DNA of 64,000 nucleotides from the NCBI GenBank assembly GCA_944371995.1, contig CALVYD010000002.1, positions 1 to 64,000 of the forward strand, read 5' to 3'. The stretch's first letter is position 1. The number at the start of each line of letters is the position of its first letter. The notes below the pieces were generated by a model. That model did no database searches. It worked only from the letters and a program-made list of their open reading frames with translations, and was not told the origin of the DNA. Source of the stretch: an uncultured Bacilli bacterium (GTDB lineage Bacteria > Bacillota_I > Bacilli_A > RF39 > UBA660). The position numbers and the translations under genes are program-made. Positions 45,631-55,818 of the stretch are shown in pieces.

Positions 45631-46908
45631 CTATATAATATTATTATTTAAGCAAAATACAGCATATATTGGTATATATCTGATATCTTTTTTGGTTGCA
45701 AAATTATTTTCCGTTACACGATATGCTTCTGTTACTGTGAATTTCTTCATAAATACGGCTAATGATTTAGCCTTTGAATCTGCTTTAGATATTAATTCAA
45801 TTGGTATTATTTTTCCCATTCTGTTTTGTATTACGAAGTTTACTTCAGCTTTTCCTTCTGATTGATAATAATATAAAGCATATCCTGCCTCTGCTAAAGT
45901 TTTAGCAATACTATTTTCATATAATATCTCTTTTATTTTTTCATCACTTAATAATTGTTTTAAGTTTGTGTGTAACATTGAGAATAATAATCCATCATCT
46001 GGTAAATATAGTTTAAAACTGTCTGTTTCTCTACAACTACTTAGAGGAGATTTTACAGTTGATATTTTATAACTTCTATATACAATTTGATTGTTTACTA
46101 AATAATTAATTGTATTTTCATATTCTTTGGCACGTCTTCCTGTAACGATGACTCCATATTGAAATTTTTTGTTATCCTTTTTTAATTGTTCTGGAAGTGA
46201 TTCAATTACTTCTAATCCTCTAGGTATATCAATTAAATTTTTACTGTTAATTAGTTCTTTTTCGTATACTTCTAAAACCTTTTGTTTTATAATATCTATT
46301 TCATATTCACTTTTACCATCTAGACTAGCTGTAATTACTTCTGGTAGACCACCAGTCATTAAATATTCTTGAAATAGTTCTAGTGCTAATTTATGAAACG
46401 GACAAGTTTTGTGTTTAGTAAAGGATTCTCTAATTAATTCTGCTAGTGCTTTTTCATTTTTGGCCCAGAGAAACTCTTCAAAGTCCATTTCATTCATACC
46501 TTTAAATTGTAACTCTTCTCCTTTAAACTCATTTAAGTTTTCTCTACGAGAAGTAATAGCAATGATATGATATTTACTATGTTCACTTCCAAATAGTTTT
46601 AATCCTTTTACAATCTCTATACTATTTACATTGTCAAAAATAAGTAAGGAATCTTCTTGTAATATTGTTTCTCCTGATAATAAAGAGAGATTTAAAATCA
46701 ATTTTTCTGTTGACTTTTCTTTTATAAATAACTCTTCTAATGGTTTGTTGTTGCTGGTATTAAAATAAATTGTATTTTTATAATTTTCTTTTCCAAATTG
46801 TAATGCTGAATAACTTTTTCCTACTTGTTTCGGTCCATATAATATTAAGGGCTTTCTGATGATATCTTTTTGCCACTTTTGCAGGAATTTTTCTATTTTT
46901 CGTTCCAT
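45631..46908 (-). CDS. AAA ATPase with DUF4143 C-terminal domain
   Basis: 425-residue protein of the widespread AAA_14-DUF4143 type: Walker A YGPKQVGKSYSAL (about residues 23-35), Walker B LLIFDNVN, and a C-terminal part with the nuclease-like EVNFVIQN and IPIELISKAD segments (PD-(D/E)XK fold, Asp replaced by Asn). The function of this group is unknown, with links to mobile elements and defence. It has a consensus promoter overlapped by a perfect 13-bp inverted repeat (46927-46967), so it is probably under a dedicated repressor. It lies between spo0A and gpmI. Confidence 0.85.
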   Translation of the reverse strand: MERKIEKFLQKWQKDIIRKPLILYGPKQVGKSYSALQFGKENYKNTIYFNTSNNKPLEELFIKEKSTEKLILNLSLLSGETILQEDSLLIFDNVNSIEIVKGLKLFGSEHSKYHIIAITSRRENLNEFKGEELQFKGMNEMDFEEFLWAKNEKALAELIRESFTKHKTCPFHKLALELFQEYLMTGGLPEVITASLDGKSEYEIDIIKQKVLEVYEKELINSKNLIDIPRGLEVIESLPEQLKKDNKKFQYGVIVTGRRAKEYENTINYLVNNQIVYRSYKISTVKSPLSSCRETDSFKLYLPDDGLLFSMLHTNLKQLLSDEKIKEILYENSIAKTLAEAGYALYYYQSEGKAEVNFVIQNRMGKIIPIELISKADSKAKSLAVFMKKFTVTEAYRVTENNFATKKDIRYIPIYAVFCLNNNII

Positions 46909-46926
46909 AATCTGTATCCTCCTTAC

Positions 46927-46970
46927 ACATTTTATAAAATAAGTATACTTCTGTTTTTATAAAATGTCAA
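46927..46970 (-). promoter_or_regulatory. promoter with inverted-repeat operator for the AAA/DUF4143 gene
   Basis: On minus, -35 TTGACA (46970-46965), 17 bp, -10 TATACT (46947-46942). A perfect inverted repeat, ACATTTTATAAAA (46927-46939) and TTTTATAAAATGT (46955-46967), with a 15-bp centre, brackets the -10 and overlaps the -35, the place for a repressor. Confidence 0.8.
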
Positions 46971-46982
46971 TGTGGAGAAAAA

Positions 46983-47005
46983 AAGACGGAGTGTTTTTCC
47001 GTCTT
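46983..47005 (-). terminator. spo0A terminator
   Basis: On minus, AAGACGG (47005-46999) pairs with CCGTCTT (46989-46983) and runs into T; overlaps the spo0A stop. Confidence 0.85.
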
Positions 47006-47777
47006 AGTTTGCTAATGGCTTACTGAATTCTAATCTTAATTTATCAGCAACTGTAATTATAAATTCTGAATTTGTTGGTTTCGCTTTATCGATATCAACA
47101 CTATGTCCGAATATTTCTTCCATCAATTGCCAATTCCCACGGTTCCAACTAACCTCTATTGCATGTCTGATTGCTCTTTCTACACGTGAAACTGTGGTAT
47201 CAAACTTTTTTGCTACTTCAGGATATAACTCTTTTGTTATTCCTCCAACAATTTCTGGCCTTTCATACACTAGAGATATACTTTCTCTAATATATTGATA
47301 TCCTTTTATATGAGAAGGTACGCCTAATTCATGTAATGTTTTAGTGATAGCAATTTGTAAATTATTGTGATATACATCTATTTCTTTACCACCAAATTTA
47401 ACACCTTCAGCAACCTCAGTAATTCTTTTCTCTAAATCTTCTAATTCGAAAGGTTTCAAAATAAAGTAACTTACTCCTAATTCCGATACTTTTCGAATCA
47501 TATCTTGTGTATTATATGAAGTCAAGACAATGACTTTCTTGTCAATTGCTTTCTTCTTCATAAACTCCAGTACTGCAATTCCATCTTTGTTTGGCATGAT
47601 TAAGTCTAATAGAACAATATCATACTCCTCTTGTTTCTTTTCAATCAAGCGAATTCCCTCTGTACCATCATAAGCTTCTAGTGATATTGTGATGTTAGAA
47701 TTATCTTTAAAATATTCCTTTATCATTTCTACTAAACTCTTATTATCATCTACTACTAATACTCTTGTCTTTTTCAT
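47004..47777 (-). CDS. spo0A: sporulation response regulator Spo0A
   Basis: Master regulator of sporulation entry, activated by phosphorelay. Receiver domain: acidic pocket in [13 protein letters not shown], phospho-acceptor Asp in [12 protein letters not shown], Thr in VIVLTSYNT and Lys in FILKPFEL. The C-terminal Spo0A domain is highly conserved: [39 protein letters not shown] and ADKLRLE. 257 residues. It makes an endospore-forming ancestry almost certain. It is placed directly after tpiA and has its own upstream terminator. Confidence 0.97.
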   Translation of the reverse strand: MKKTRVLVVDDNKSLVEMIKEYFKDNSNITISLEAYDGTEGIRLIEKKQEEYDIVLLDLIMPNKDGIAVLEFMKKKAIDKKVIVLTSYNTQDMIRKVSELGVSYFILKPFELEDLEKRITEVAEGVKFGGKEIDVYHNNLQIAITKTLHELGVPSHIKGYQYIRESISLVYERPEIVGGITKELYPEVAKKFDTTVSRVERAIRHAIEVSWNRGNWQLMEEIFGHSVDIDKAKPTNSEFIITVADKLRLEFSKPLAN

Positions 47778-47840
47778 TTATTCTCCTCTCAGTACTGCAC
47801 GTATTTTCATTATATACTACCTTTTCAAAAAATGATAGAG

Positions 47841-47861
47841 AAAAAAAAGACAAGTTTTGTC
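47841..47861 (-). terminator. probable tpiA terminator
   Basis: On minus, GACAA (47861-47857) pairs with TTGTC (47853-47849) around a short loop, followed by eight T. The stem is short. Confidence 0.5.
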
Positions 47862-47878
47862 GAAACTGTCTAATTTGT

Positions 47879-48580
47879 CTAATTTTCTAGTTTTTCTATA
47901 AAAATTTTTAACTTTTCTGGTTTTAGACTTAAACCACCTAGTAAATAGCCATCAATTTCTTCTATTTCCTTTAATAACACCACATTTTCTTCGTTAGCAC
48001 TTCCTCCATATAACACTTTATTGTTAGGAAGAATTTGTTTTATCGTTTTAAACATTTCTTTTATTTGATCATTGGTAGGGATGATTCCTGTTCCTATTGA
48101 CCAGATTGGTTCATAAGCTATAATTATTTTTTGTTTTTGTTCATCAGTTAAGTTTTCTAAGGCTATTTCTAATTCTTTTTCTATGATACTCTTTTCTAAT
48201 TGCTTTTCTCTTTCTTCTTTTGTTTCTCCTACACATAGAATGGGTATGATATCTTGTTCTAATAATCTCATTATCTTTTGATTTATTTCCTCGTCTGTTT
48301 CATGTTGATAATTTCTACGCTCTGAATGACCTACAATACAATACTTCACTTGTTCTTCTTTTAATTGTATAGCTGCTACTTCACCTGTTACTGCTCCAGG
48401 TGCTTTAGGACTAACATTTTGTGCTCCAAGTTCTACATTTTCTAAATTATAGTGTGCAATATTTAAAAATGTAGGGCATAATATCAATTTATATTTTGTT
48501 GATAGTTTTTCTAGTTCTTCTTGATATTTTAAAAACTCTTGTTTTGTTAAATTACATTTATTATTTAACGCTATAATCAT
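47879..48580 (-). CDS. tpiA: triosephosphate isomerase
   Basis: Interconverts DHAP and glyceraldehyde 3-phosphate. Catalytic His in CIVGHSERRNYQ and Glu in IIAYEPIWSIGTG; also YGGSANEENV and the C-terminal GYLLGGLSLKPEKLK. 233 residues, shorter than the usual 250. The N-terminal GNWKMN motif reads LNNKCN, keeping the Asn and Lys but losing the Trp and Met. It follows the GNAT-like gene by 12 bp. Confidence 0.95.
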   Translation of the reverse strand: MIIALNNKCNLTKQEFLKYQEELEKLSTKYKLILCPTFLNIAHYNLENVELGAQNVSPKAPGAVTGEVAAIQLKEEQVKYCIVGHSERRNYQHETDEEINQKIMRLLEQDIIPILCVGETKEEREKQLEKSIIEKELEIALENLTDEQKQKIIIAYEPIWSIGTGIIPTNDQIKEMFKTIKQILPNNKVLYGGSANEENVVLLKEIEEIDGYLLGGLSLKPEKLKIFIEKLEN

Positions 48581-48592
48581 TTTATCATTCCT

Positions 48593-49087
48593 TTACATTT
48601 GATAAGTGGTTAATTTTTCTGATTCTCTAGATTTGGTATATACTTGCATTCCTGATTCTATTCCTAAATCATCAAAACCTTGTTCTTTTAGATAACTAGA
48701 TGGAATATGATTTCCTTCTTCTTGTAATAATACAACATCTTCCATTCCTAAATTTGTAAATGCATAATTTTGTGCTTCTGTTAGCAATCTTTCTTGTATT
48801 TTAATACTGGCTGTATTATCTATTGTCATACGACAAATCTTACGATCTTTTTCCCCTAGAAGATGGGCTACTGTCATAACATTTCCGTTTTGTGTTAGAA
48901 AAAGAGTTCTTGCTATTTCGGGACTTTCTTGTTCTAATTGTCTATAATCTACTTCCGATAACATATTTCTTGTCTTTAATAAATAGTTAGTTGTAGTATT
49001 TGCTAATTGATTTTTATCTTCATATTTTTTCAACAGGTTTATATGTTCTTCGTTATAAGGATTCGCTACTTCAATTTTTTCTTTCAT
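48593..49087 (-). CDS. GNAT-like N-acetyltransferase, putative
   Basis: 164-residue soluble protein set tightly between pgk (1-bp gap) and tpiA (12-bp gap). The end of the GNAT fold is suggested by ERLLTEAQNYAFTNLGMEDV and YLKEQGFDDLG, where helix 3 and the L-x-x-x-G-F pattern normally occur. The acetyl-CoA loop R/QxxGxG/A is not clear, so this may be a degenerate or divergent member. Its place in a glycolytic operon implies co-expression but not function. Confidence 0.5.
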   Translation of the reverse strand: MKEKIEVANPYNEEHINLLKKYEDKNQLANTTTNYLLKTRNMLSEVDYRQLEQESPEIARTLFLTQNGNVMTVAHLLGEKDRKICRMTIDNTASIKIQERLLTEAQNYAFTNLGMEDVVLLQEEGNHIPSSYLKEQGFDDLGIESGMQVYTKSRESEKLTTYQM

Positions 49088-49088
49088 T

Positions 49089-50261
49089 TTATTTTATTGC
49101 TTCCAATCCAGGTAGAGTCTTTCCCTCTAGATACTCTAAAGTTGCTCCTCCTCCGGTTGATGCATGATATACTTTGTCCTTATATCCTGCAAGGGATGCA
49201 GCTGCTACTATATCACCACCGCCAAGAATCATTTTAATATTATTGTCGACAACAAATTTTAATAACTCATCTGTTCCCTTTTTATATTTTTCAAATTCAT
49301 ATACACCTAAAGGTCCATTCCATACAGCAATACTTGCCTCTTTTAAATAACTTTCAAATAACTCTACAGTTTTAGGGCCAATGTCTAATCCTTGTTCATT
49401 TTCATTCATTTCTGTGATATCTTTGGTTTTGTATGGTTCATTTTCACTATATTCTATTGTTACAGCAACATCTACTGGTAATATAATCTTATCTTTGTAA
49501 TCTTTTAAAATATTTTTACAAAATTCTAAGTTTTCTTCATCTAATAGTGATTTTCCAATTTCATATCCTTCTGCTTTTAAGAAAGTAAAAGCCATTCCTC
49601 CACCAATTAGAATTTTATCAGCTTTGGTTACTAAGTTTTCGATTACACCGATTTTATCAGCAACTTTTGCTCCTCCTAATACTACGACAAATGGATGAGT
49701 AGGATTATCTAATTCTTTTAGGGCATTTAATTCTTTTTCAATTAAGAATCCGATACATGAATCTAAGTGTGATGCAATCCCTACATTAGATGCATGAGCT
49801 CTATGGATCGTTCCAAAGGCATCATTTACAAAAACATCTCCTAAAGATGCCCAGTAGGCACCTAATTCAGGGTCATTTTTGCTTTCTTTTTTGCCATCTA
49901 AATCTTCATAACGGGTATTTTGAACTAATATGATATCTTTATTATTCATATTATTAATGGCATTCTCTAGTTCTTCTCCTCTTGTTTTTTCTACAAATGT
50001 TACTTTTTGACCAAGTAATTCTTCTAATCTTTTCGCAACAGGTGCTAAATTATTTTTTGCTAAATCACTTTCTTCTTTTACTCTTCCTAAATGTGAAAAT
50101 AAAATTACTTTGGCATTTTGATCTAGACAATACTTAATTGTTGGTAAGGCTGCAGTGATTCTGGTATCATCTGATATCTGCCCTTCTTTCATTGGAACAT
50201 TAAAGTCACAACGAATTAATACTTTTTTATTTTCTAAATTCATATCTTTGATTGTTTTCAT
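49089..50261 (-). CDS. pgk: phosphoglycerate kinase
   Basis: Makes ATP from ADP and 1,3-bisphosphoglycerate. Seen: [70 protein letters not shown] and the C-terminal [17 protein letters not shown] followed by [20 protein letters not shown]. 390 residues, standard. First gene of pgk-GNAT-tpiA. Confidence 0.98.
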   Translation of the reverse strand: MKTIKDMNLENKKVLIRCDFNVPMKEGQISDDTRITAALPTIKYCLDQNAKVILFSHLGRVKEESDLAKNNLAPVAKRLEELLGQKVTFVEKTRGEELENAINNMNNKDIILVQNTRYEDLDGKKESKNDPELGAYWASLGDVFVNDAFGTIHRAHASNVGIASHLDSCIGFLIEKELNALKELDNPTHPFVVVLGGAKVADKIGVIENLVTKADKILIGGGMAFTFLKAEGYEIGKSLLDEENLEFCKNILKDYKDKIILPVDVAVTIEYSENEPYKTKDITEMNENEQGLDIGPKTVELFESYLKEASIAVWNGPLGVYEFEKYKKGTDELLKFVVDNNIKMILGGGDIVAAASLAGYKDKVYHASTGGGATLEYLEGKTLPGLEAIK

Positions 50262-50387
50262 TATCTATCCTCCTGATATTATTTTAGTCTTTTTCTTATT
50301 TTTTTTCAATATAGTCTAGTTTTAATACTATAAATTTTACAAGTAATTGATTATTTTTTATATTCTAGTTTATAGAGAAAAAGTAAA

Positions 50388-50415
50388 GAAAAAGATATGT
50401 CTATTCATATCTTTT
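50388..50415 (-). terminator. gap terminator
   Basis: On minus, AAAAGATATG (50415-50406) pairs with CATATCTTTT (50399-50390) around a 6-nt loop, then T. Confidence 0.8.
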
Positions 50416-50422
50416 CACTGTT

Positions 50423-51427
50423 TTATAGATTAGATACATATTTTGCAGTTCTTATCATTTGAGCAGTATAACTCATTTCATTGTCATACCAAGAAACTAC
50501 TCTTACTAGTTGTTTTCCATCTACTTCTAGAACACTAGTAGATAGTCCGTCTACTAAAGAACCACAATGTCTTCCGATAACATCGCTTGATACAATAGGG
50601 TCATCTGTATATTGTAATGTTTCATTTTGTGATGATTTTAATACTTCATTGATTTCTTCAGCAGATGTATTTTTTTCAAATTCAAGTACTAAATCAATTA
50701 CAGAACCAGTTGGTACTGGTACACGCATTGCTGCTCCATCTAGTTTTCCATCTAGGTTAGGGCAAACTTTACCAATTGCAGATGCTGCTCCTGTTGATGC
50801 TGGAACAATATTTGCTGCACATGCTCTACCACGACGAGCTTTAATTCCTTTTTTATGAGGTACATCAAGAGTTGCTTGATCATTTGTATAAGCATGAACT
50901 GTTGTCATATAACCTTTTACAATTCCAAAAGCTTTATCTAATACATCTACTACTGGTGCTAAGCAGTTTGTTGTACAACTTGCTGCTGAAATGATTTTTT
51001 CATCGCCTTCTAATGTCATATGGTTAACATTATAAACGATTGTTTTTACGTCTCCTTTTGCTGGTGCGGAAATAATTACTTTTTTAGCTCCAGCATTAAT
51101 ATGTGCCATAGCTTTTTCTTCTGATGTAAATTTACCAGTACATTCTAGTACTACATCAATATTTAAATCTTTCCATGGTAATAGAGATGGATCTGTTTCA
51201 GCATATACTTTAATGCTTCTATCTCCTACCATAATTGTATCATTTTCACTATGAATTTCATCAATACGATAATTTCTATGATTTGTATCGTATTTTAATA
51301 AGTATGCTAATTGCTCAGCATCTGTTAAGTCGTTAATTGCGACAACTTCAAATTCTGGATCTTCTTCCATTAGTCGAAAAGCTAGTCTTCCAATTCTTCC
51401 GAATCCGTTGATTGCTACTCTTACCAT
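50423..51427 (-). CDS. gap: glyceraldehyde-3-phosphate dehydrogenase
   Basis: NAD-linked glycolytic enzyme. Nucleotide binding VAINGFGRIGRLAFRLM with Asp in INDLTDAEQ, the mark of NAD preference; catalytic Cys in ISAASCTTNCLAP and the His in VHAYTNDQATLD; C-terminal SWYDNEMSYTAQMIR. 334 residues. It has its own promoter (51450-51478) and terminator, so it is monocistronic and separate from pgk. Confidence 0.98.
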   Translation of the reverse strand: MVRVAINGFGRIGRLAFRLMEEDPEFEVVAINDLTDAEQLAYLLKYDTNHRNYRIDEIHSENDTIMVGDRSIKVYAETDPSLLPWKDLNIDVVLECTGKFTSEEKAMAHINAGAKKVIISAPAKGDVKTIVYNVNHMTLEGDEKIISAASCTTNCLAPVVDVLDKAFGIVKGYMTTVHAYTNDQATLDVPHKKGIKARRGRACAANIVPASTGAASAIGKVCPNLDGKLDGAAMRVPVPTGSVIDLVLEFEKNTSAEEINEVLKSSQNETLQYTDDPIVSSDVIGRHCGSLVDGLSTSVLEVDGKQLVRVVSWYDNEMSYTAQMIRTAKYVSNL

Positions 51428-51449
51428 TTATTATTCCTCCTTTATTTTC

Positions 51450-51478
51450 ATTATATAGTGTTCTTTTTTTTGTTTCAA
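51450..51478 (-). promoter_or_regulatory. gap promoter
   Basis: On minus, -35 TTGAAA (51478-51473), 17 bp, -10 TATAAT (51455-51450), with AAAGGAGGA shortly after, giving a very short leader. Confidence 0.7.
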
Positions 51479-51509
51479 TATATTCTAAGTTTTTTGACAC
51501 TTTTTTGTC

Positions 51510-51542
51510 GCAAGAAAATATCCACAGGTTTTGTGGATATTT
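51510..51542 (-). terminator. terminator of the TGS-kinase gene, built on the TCCAC-N7-GTGGA dyad
   Basis: On minus, AAATATCCACA (51542-51532) pairs with TGTGGATATTT (51526-51516); the core TCCACAGGTTTTGTGGA at 51521-51537 is one of the six dyads. The T tract after it is short (TTTTC). Confidence 0.6.
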
Positions 51543-53196
51543 ATTCATGAAAACAGCTTCCGCCAATAAACTCTCTTAAAATAGAGTCTTGTGGAACAAC
51601 ATCTGCGGGAATTGGTAAAAATAATCTTAAAAAGTTTATTAATCTTTTTGCTTCTTCATAATATGGAGAGTCTTGTGGAACCGAATAAAGCAGTGGTTCT
51701 ACATAAGTTTTTAAGACACCAATTTCATAAATTAAAGCCGAATTAAATGTAAAATCAGCATCATCTTGAAATGGGAAGATATATTTTTCTTCTCCACGTC
51801 TTACACTATCCCAGGATTTTAAGGTATGTTCTACATTATTATTTCTTGTTCTGTTATCTCTTATTATTCTTCTTAACATACGATTGTCGGTTGTTGATAC
51901 ACGATTATGGTCATCTAAGTTTAACTCTGTTAAAGCAGAAATATATATTTTATATTTTTTCGCTCTAGGAATATTAGTTAGCACCTTATTATCTAGAGCA
52001 TGTATTCCTTCTATTACTAAAATATCTTCTTCACCTAGAGTCATTTCCTTATTAAATTCTTTTTTTCCTACTAAAAAACTATAGGTTGGAATTGTGACTG
52101 TTTTTCCTTTTAATAAATCTTCAATTTGCTTGTCAAATAACTTCATATCAATTGCTTCTAGACATTCGTAGTCTGGTTTTCCATTTTCATCTAATGGTGT
52201 ATCTTCTCGTTCTACAAAGTAGTCATCCATAGATAATACTTTAGGATGAAGACCAAAACTTTCTAAATACATACATAATTTCTTAGATGTTGTTGTTTTT
52301 CCTGAAGAAGATGGTCCGGCTATTAAGACAATTTTTATATCTTTTTTTCTCTTATTTATTTCTCTTGCTAAATTTAATAGACGATTGCTTTGTAGAGTTT
52401 CATCAATTCTAATTAAATCATTTATCTTTCCTAATGATACTACTCTATTTAAATCCACTGAATTTGATACTCCAATGATTTTTGCCCAGTCACGGCATTC
52501 TTGAAATACTTCGAACATATGTGGATGATGTTTATATGCTGGTATTTTTTCTGGAATATATATTGTTGGAAATTGAAGTACGAATCCATTATCTTTGATA
52601 ATTGTTATATCAAAGTCTTTTACTTTTCCTGTAGAAGTTGGCATTAGATTATAAAAATAATTATAATAATTTCCTAGACGATATAGAGTTATATAACTAT
52701 TTGTATTATACGTCATTACTCCAGCCTTCGCTTTATCATTTTTACTGTTAAAGTATTTAATTGCTTCTGCTCTATCTACTGTACTTTTAATAATAGGCAT
52801 ATCTGCTTCTATTATTTTTTTCATACCTTCTTTGATGTTTTTCATTCTAGTTTCTGTTAACTTAAAGTTTGTTTCAATATATAATCCTTTGTCTAAGGAA
52901 TGTTGGACAAAGATATTCGCATCTTCCCCGAATAATTTCTTTATTGTATATAGTAGTACATAAGTAAGTCCACTAATATGTGTTCTGTTTGCTTCTCTGG
53001 TTGTTAAATCACAAAACTCTATTTTAGAATTTTCATCTACTTCGTTTGTTAATTCCTCTAATTTATTATTTACTTTTGCTAATAAAATAGGATACTTATA
53101 TTCTTTTTGAAATTCTTTTGCTATTTCTTCTAAAGTCATGCCTTTACTTAGTTGATATTTTTTACCTTTTATTTCTACTTCTATTGTTTCTATCAT
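51541..53196 (-). CDS. uridine kinase-like protein with N-terminal TGS domain
   Basis: 551 residues. An N-terminal TGS-like domain ([20 protein letters not shown]) and a threonyl-tRNA-synthetase-like second domain ([13 protein letters not shown]) precede a P-loop kinase domain with [20 protein letters not shown] (about residue 290-309), the substrate region [20 protein letters not shown] and the lid [20 protein letters not shown]. This fused architecture is known from Thermotoga and many Bacillota as a uridine/cytidine kinase-like nucleotide kinase of uncertain substrate. It is divergent from clpP. Confidence 0.85.
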   Translation of the reverse strand: MIETIEVEIKGKKYQLSKGMTLEEIAKEFQKEYKYPILLAKVNNKLEELTNEVDENSKIEFCDLTTREANRTHISGLTYVLLYTIKKLFGEDANIFVQHSLDKGLYIETNFKLTETRMKNIKEGMKKIIEADMPIIKSTVDRAEAIKYFNSKNDKAKAGVMTYNTNSYITLYRLGNYYNYFYNLMPTSTGKVKDFDITIIKDNGFVLQFPTIYIPEKIPAYKHHPHMFEVFQECRDWAKIIGVSNSVDLNRVVSLGKINDLIRIDETLQSNRLLNLAREINKRKKDIKIVLIAGPSSSGKTTTSKKLCMYLESFGLHPKVLSMDDYFVEREDTPLDENGKPDYECLEAIDMKLFDKQIEDLLKGKTVTIPTYSFLVGKKEFNKEMTLGEEDILVIEGIHALDNKVLTNIPRAKKYKIYISALTELNLDDHNRVSTTDNRMLRRIIRDNRTRNNNVEHTLKSWDSVRRGEEKYIFPFQDDADFTFNSALIYEIGVLKTYVEPLLYSVPQDSPYYEEAKRLINFLRLFLPIPADVVPQDSILREFIGGSCFHE

Positions 53197-53305
53197 TTTG
53201 CTTCACCCTTTTTTATTTTCTCTTATTATTGTATCATACTTTGTCGTTTTGAAATATACATATTTTATTTTCTTTACATCTATACTAAAGATAGGTGATA
53301 TAAAT

Positions 53306-53881
53306 ATGAGTTTAGTTCCTGTAGTTATTGAAAAAGAATTAGATGGAGAACGTAGCTATGATATTTTTTCTAGATTGTTAAAAGAGAGAATTATTTTTAT
53401 CAGTGGTGAGATTAACGACTCTTTAGCTAATAGTGTGATTGCTTCTTTGTTATACTTAGATTCTATTAATCATGACGATATTTCTATTTATATTAATTCT
53501 CCAGGTGGTAGTGTTTCTTCTGGTCTCGCTATCTATGATACTATGCAATTTATTTCTAGTGACGTTTCTACCATTTGTGTTGGTATGGCAGCAAGCATGG
53601 GAGCTTTTTTACTTTCTTCTGGTACTATTGGCAAAAGGTTTGCCTTACCTAATTCTGATATTATGATACATCAACCTTTAGGTGGTGCAGAAGGACAAGC
53701 TAGCGATATTAAGATTACCTCTGATCATATTGTGTTGCTTCGTAAACGATTAAATAAAATTCTCGCTAAAAACACGAAGCAGACTCTTCGAAAAATAGAA
53801 AAAGATACGGAACGTGATTATTATTTGGATGCTAGAGAAGCTTTAGAGTATGGACTTGTTGACAAAATAATTCAAAAATAA
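53306..53881 (+). CDS. clpP: ATP-dependent Clp protease proteolytic subunit
   Basis: Serine peptidase that forms the two-ring chamber used with ClpX/ClpC. Catalytic Ser in [11 protein letters not shown], His in IMIHQPLGG and Asp in the [15 protein letters not shown] part. Also seen: [17 protein letters not shown]. The start is set at 53306 ([20 protein letters not shown]), preceded by AGGTGAT; the reading frame is open further upstream but without ribosome site. 191 residues. The oxyanion region and handle are normal. It is one of three plus-strand genes. Confidence 0.95.
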   Translation: MSLVPVVIEKELDGERSYDIFSRLLKERIIFISGEINDSLANSVIASLLYLDSINHDDISIYINSPGGSVSSGLAIYDTMQFISSDVSTICVGMAASMGAFLLSSGTIGKRFALPNSDIMIHQPLGGAEGQASDIKITSDHIVLLRKRLNKILAKNTKQTLRKIEKDTERDYYLDAREALEYGLVDKIIQK

Positions 53882-53911
53882 AACTATTAGGATTATTCTA
53901 ATAGTTATTTT
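53882..53911 (+). terminator. bidirectional terminator of clpP and whiA
   Basis: AACTATTAG (53882-53890) pairs with CTAATAGTT (53898-53906); T-rich on both sides, between the two convergent stops. Confidence 0.8.
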
Positions 53912-54849
53912 TCTTTATCTTCTAATTTTTTAAATCTTGTTGCTAGTTCCTTAATCTTTCTGAATCTATGATTTAGTCCTGATTTCGTTATTGAATTTCC
54001 TGTTTCTAGAGATATAATTTCACTTAATTCTTTTAGAGACGCTTCTGGATATTTCTTTCGATACTCTAGGGCTTGTTGCGTTTTATCATCTAACAGGCTA
54101 ATTCCTAGATTATCTTCAATAATGGCAATGTCATCTAGTTGCGCTGTTGCAGTCGCTACTACTTTATCCATATTGGCTTGTTCACAATTATTTAGGCGAT
54201 TAGCCTGATTTTTTTGATTTCTATAAATTCTTTGGTTTTCAAAATATAATACAGCATTATTTGCCTTTATTATTTTTAAAAAGTCACTTATTTTATCCGC
54301 TTCTTTGATATATAGCATGTAACCTTTATCTCTGGTTAGAATTTTTACGTTTAAATCAAATAAGTTTAATAGTTTTTGTACAAATACCGCTTCTCCTGAT
54401 TCTTCTATTAATAATTCCATATGGTATCTTGAAGTTCTAGGATCATTAATACTTCCTGATGCTAAGAAGACACCTCTTAAATACGCTCTGATTTCTTCGT
54501 TAGCGCCAACAATATATTGTGGAGGTTTTTCTAAGTATTCTCCCTGTTTATCTTGATAGCCTATATCTTCTAAGATAAAGTCTTTTTTTTCTTCTATCGT
54601 TAGAGCCAGTAAGTCTTTTTTACTAAAGTTTAGACTATCTTTTATTTCTTTTTTTATTTTTACTTCATAAAGGGCTTCTATTTGCTTTTCAATTCTTTCA
54701 CAAATGAGAGGATTTTCTGTTGTTAATTGAAAGCCAGTTGGTGTTTGATGTCCATTATTTCTAATATATCCAGATAACTCTGCAATCATTTCTGATTTTG
54801 AGACAATATTTTTGGAAATTTCTTCTTTAATATCTGTTGTATATGACAT
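53905..54849 (-). CDS. whiA: sporulation/cell division regulator WhiA
   Basis: DNA-binding protein with a LAGLIDADG-like N-terminal part and C-terminal helix-turn-helix, linked in Bacilli to cell division and chromosome organisation. Seen: EISKNIVSKSEMIAELSGYI, FLASGSINDPRTSRYHMELL, NRLNNCEQANMDKVVATATA and the C-terminal SLETGNSITKSGLNHRFRKI. 314 residues. It starts one base from the yvcK stop, in the usual yvcK-whiA order. Confidence 0.95.
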   Translation of the reverse strand: MSYTTDIKEEISKNIVSKSEMIAELSGYIRNNGHQTPTGFQLTTENPLICERIEKQIEALYEVKIKKEIKDSLNFSKKDLLALTIEEKKDFILEDIGYQDKQGEYLEKPPQYIVGANEEIRAYLRGVFLASGSINDPRTSRYHMELLIEESGEAVFVQKLLNLFDLNVKILTRDKGYMLYIKEADKISDFLKIIKANNAVLYFENQRIYRNQKNQANRLNNCEQANMDKVVATATAQLDDIAIIEDNLGISLLDDKTQQALEYRKKYPEASLKELSEIISLETGNSITKSGLNHRFRKIKELATRFKKLEDKEK

Positions 54850-54850
54850 A

Positions 54851-55804
54851 CTAATCCCTCATTAAATAGTTAAATATTAGTGCACTTAATTTTAGACTAT
54901 TATGTCTTAAAGTATTTGCTTCTATTGTTATTAAGTCATCTTCAATTAATTCTACACCAAGATTTTCTAATGCAGCATAATCTATTTTTACAGGGTCTTT
55001 TTGTTCTGCCGTTGCATATTTTTCGGCTATCTTTTTATCTATTTTAGTGTTACTAGCAATTACTACATCTATTTTTCTAAAATCTAGATATTTATTTAAT
55101 AATTTTACATGATCACTAACTGTGAAATTGTCTGTTTCACCAGGTTGAGTAACGGCATTACATAAATACATAATTGGAGCCTTCGTGTCCTTTAAAGCTC
55201 TCTTTACTTCATTGCAGATGACATTTGGTAAAATACTAGTATATAGACTACCCATGCTGAAGATGATTAAGTCTGCTTCTGCTATGGCTGTTATTACTTC
55301 AGGTAGGACTTTTGGTTCTTCTTTATAGTAGATTTTTTCAATTCTTTGATCTGATTTCGTAATTTGTTCTTCTCCTTCAATCACGTTTCCAGCTTTGTCT
55401 AATCCCATTAATGTTAGTGAGGAATCTTCTGAAATTGGTAAAACTGTATGTTTTACATCGAACAATTTACTTAGTGATGCAATTGCTTCTTTTAGCGAAC
55501 CAGTAATATCTAGCATGGACGTTAAAATTAAATTTCCCATGGCATGACCATCAAGGTCACTCGAAGTGTGAAATCTATATTCCATCATTTCTTTAATTGG
55601 TTCATCGATTTCAGATAAAGCTGTAATTACTTTTCTAATATCTCCCACGGCAGGAATATTAAACTCTTTTCTTAGTTTTCCAGTTGATGTTCCATTATCA
55701 GAGACTGTAATTACTGCTGTAATATCCACAGGAAAATCTTTTAATCCTCTCAATAAATATGATATTCCTGTTCCTCCACCAAAAACTACGACTTTCTTAT
55801 ACAT
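54851..55804 (-). CDS. yvcK: YvcK/MgfK-like gluconeogenesis factor (CofD family)
   Basis: 317 residues. N-terminal KVVVFGGGTGISYLLRGLKD, VITVSDNGTSTGKLRKEF and IPAVGDIRKVITALSE, then FGMSLGSLYT-like SMGSLYTSILPN and CNAVTQPGETDNFTVSDHV. YvcK binds UDP-sugars and is needed for growth on gluconeogenic carbon sources and for cell shape. The usual upstream partner rapZ is not in this window; lgt and uvrA are upstream instead. Confidence 0.93.
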   Translation of the reverse strand: MYKKVVVFGGGTGISYLLRGLKDFPVDITAVITVSDNGTSTGKLRKEFNIPAVGDIRKVITALSEIDEPIKEMMEYRFHTSSDLDGHAMGNLILTSMLDITGSLKEAIASLSKLFDVKHTVLPISEDSSLTLMGLDKAGNVIEGEEQITKSDQRIEKIYYKEEPKVLPEVITAIAEADLIIFSMGSLYTSILPNVICNEVKRALKDTKAPIMYLCNAVTQPGETDNFTVSDHVKLLNKYLDFRKIDVVIASNTKIDKKIAEKYATAEQKDPVKIDYAALENLGVELIEDDLITIEANTLRHNSLKLSALIFNYLMRD

Positions 55805-55818
55805 ATTTTTTCCTCCTG

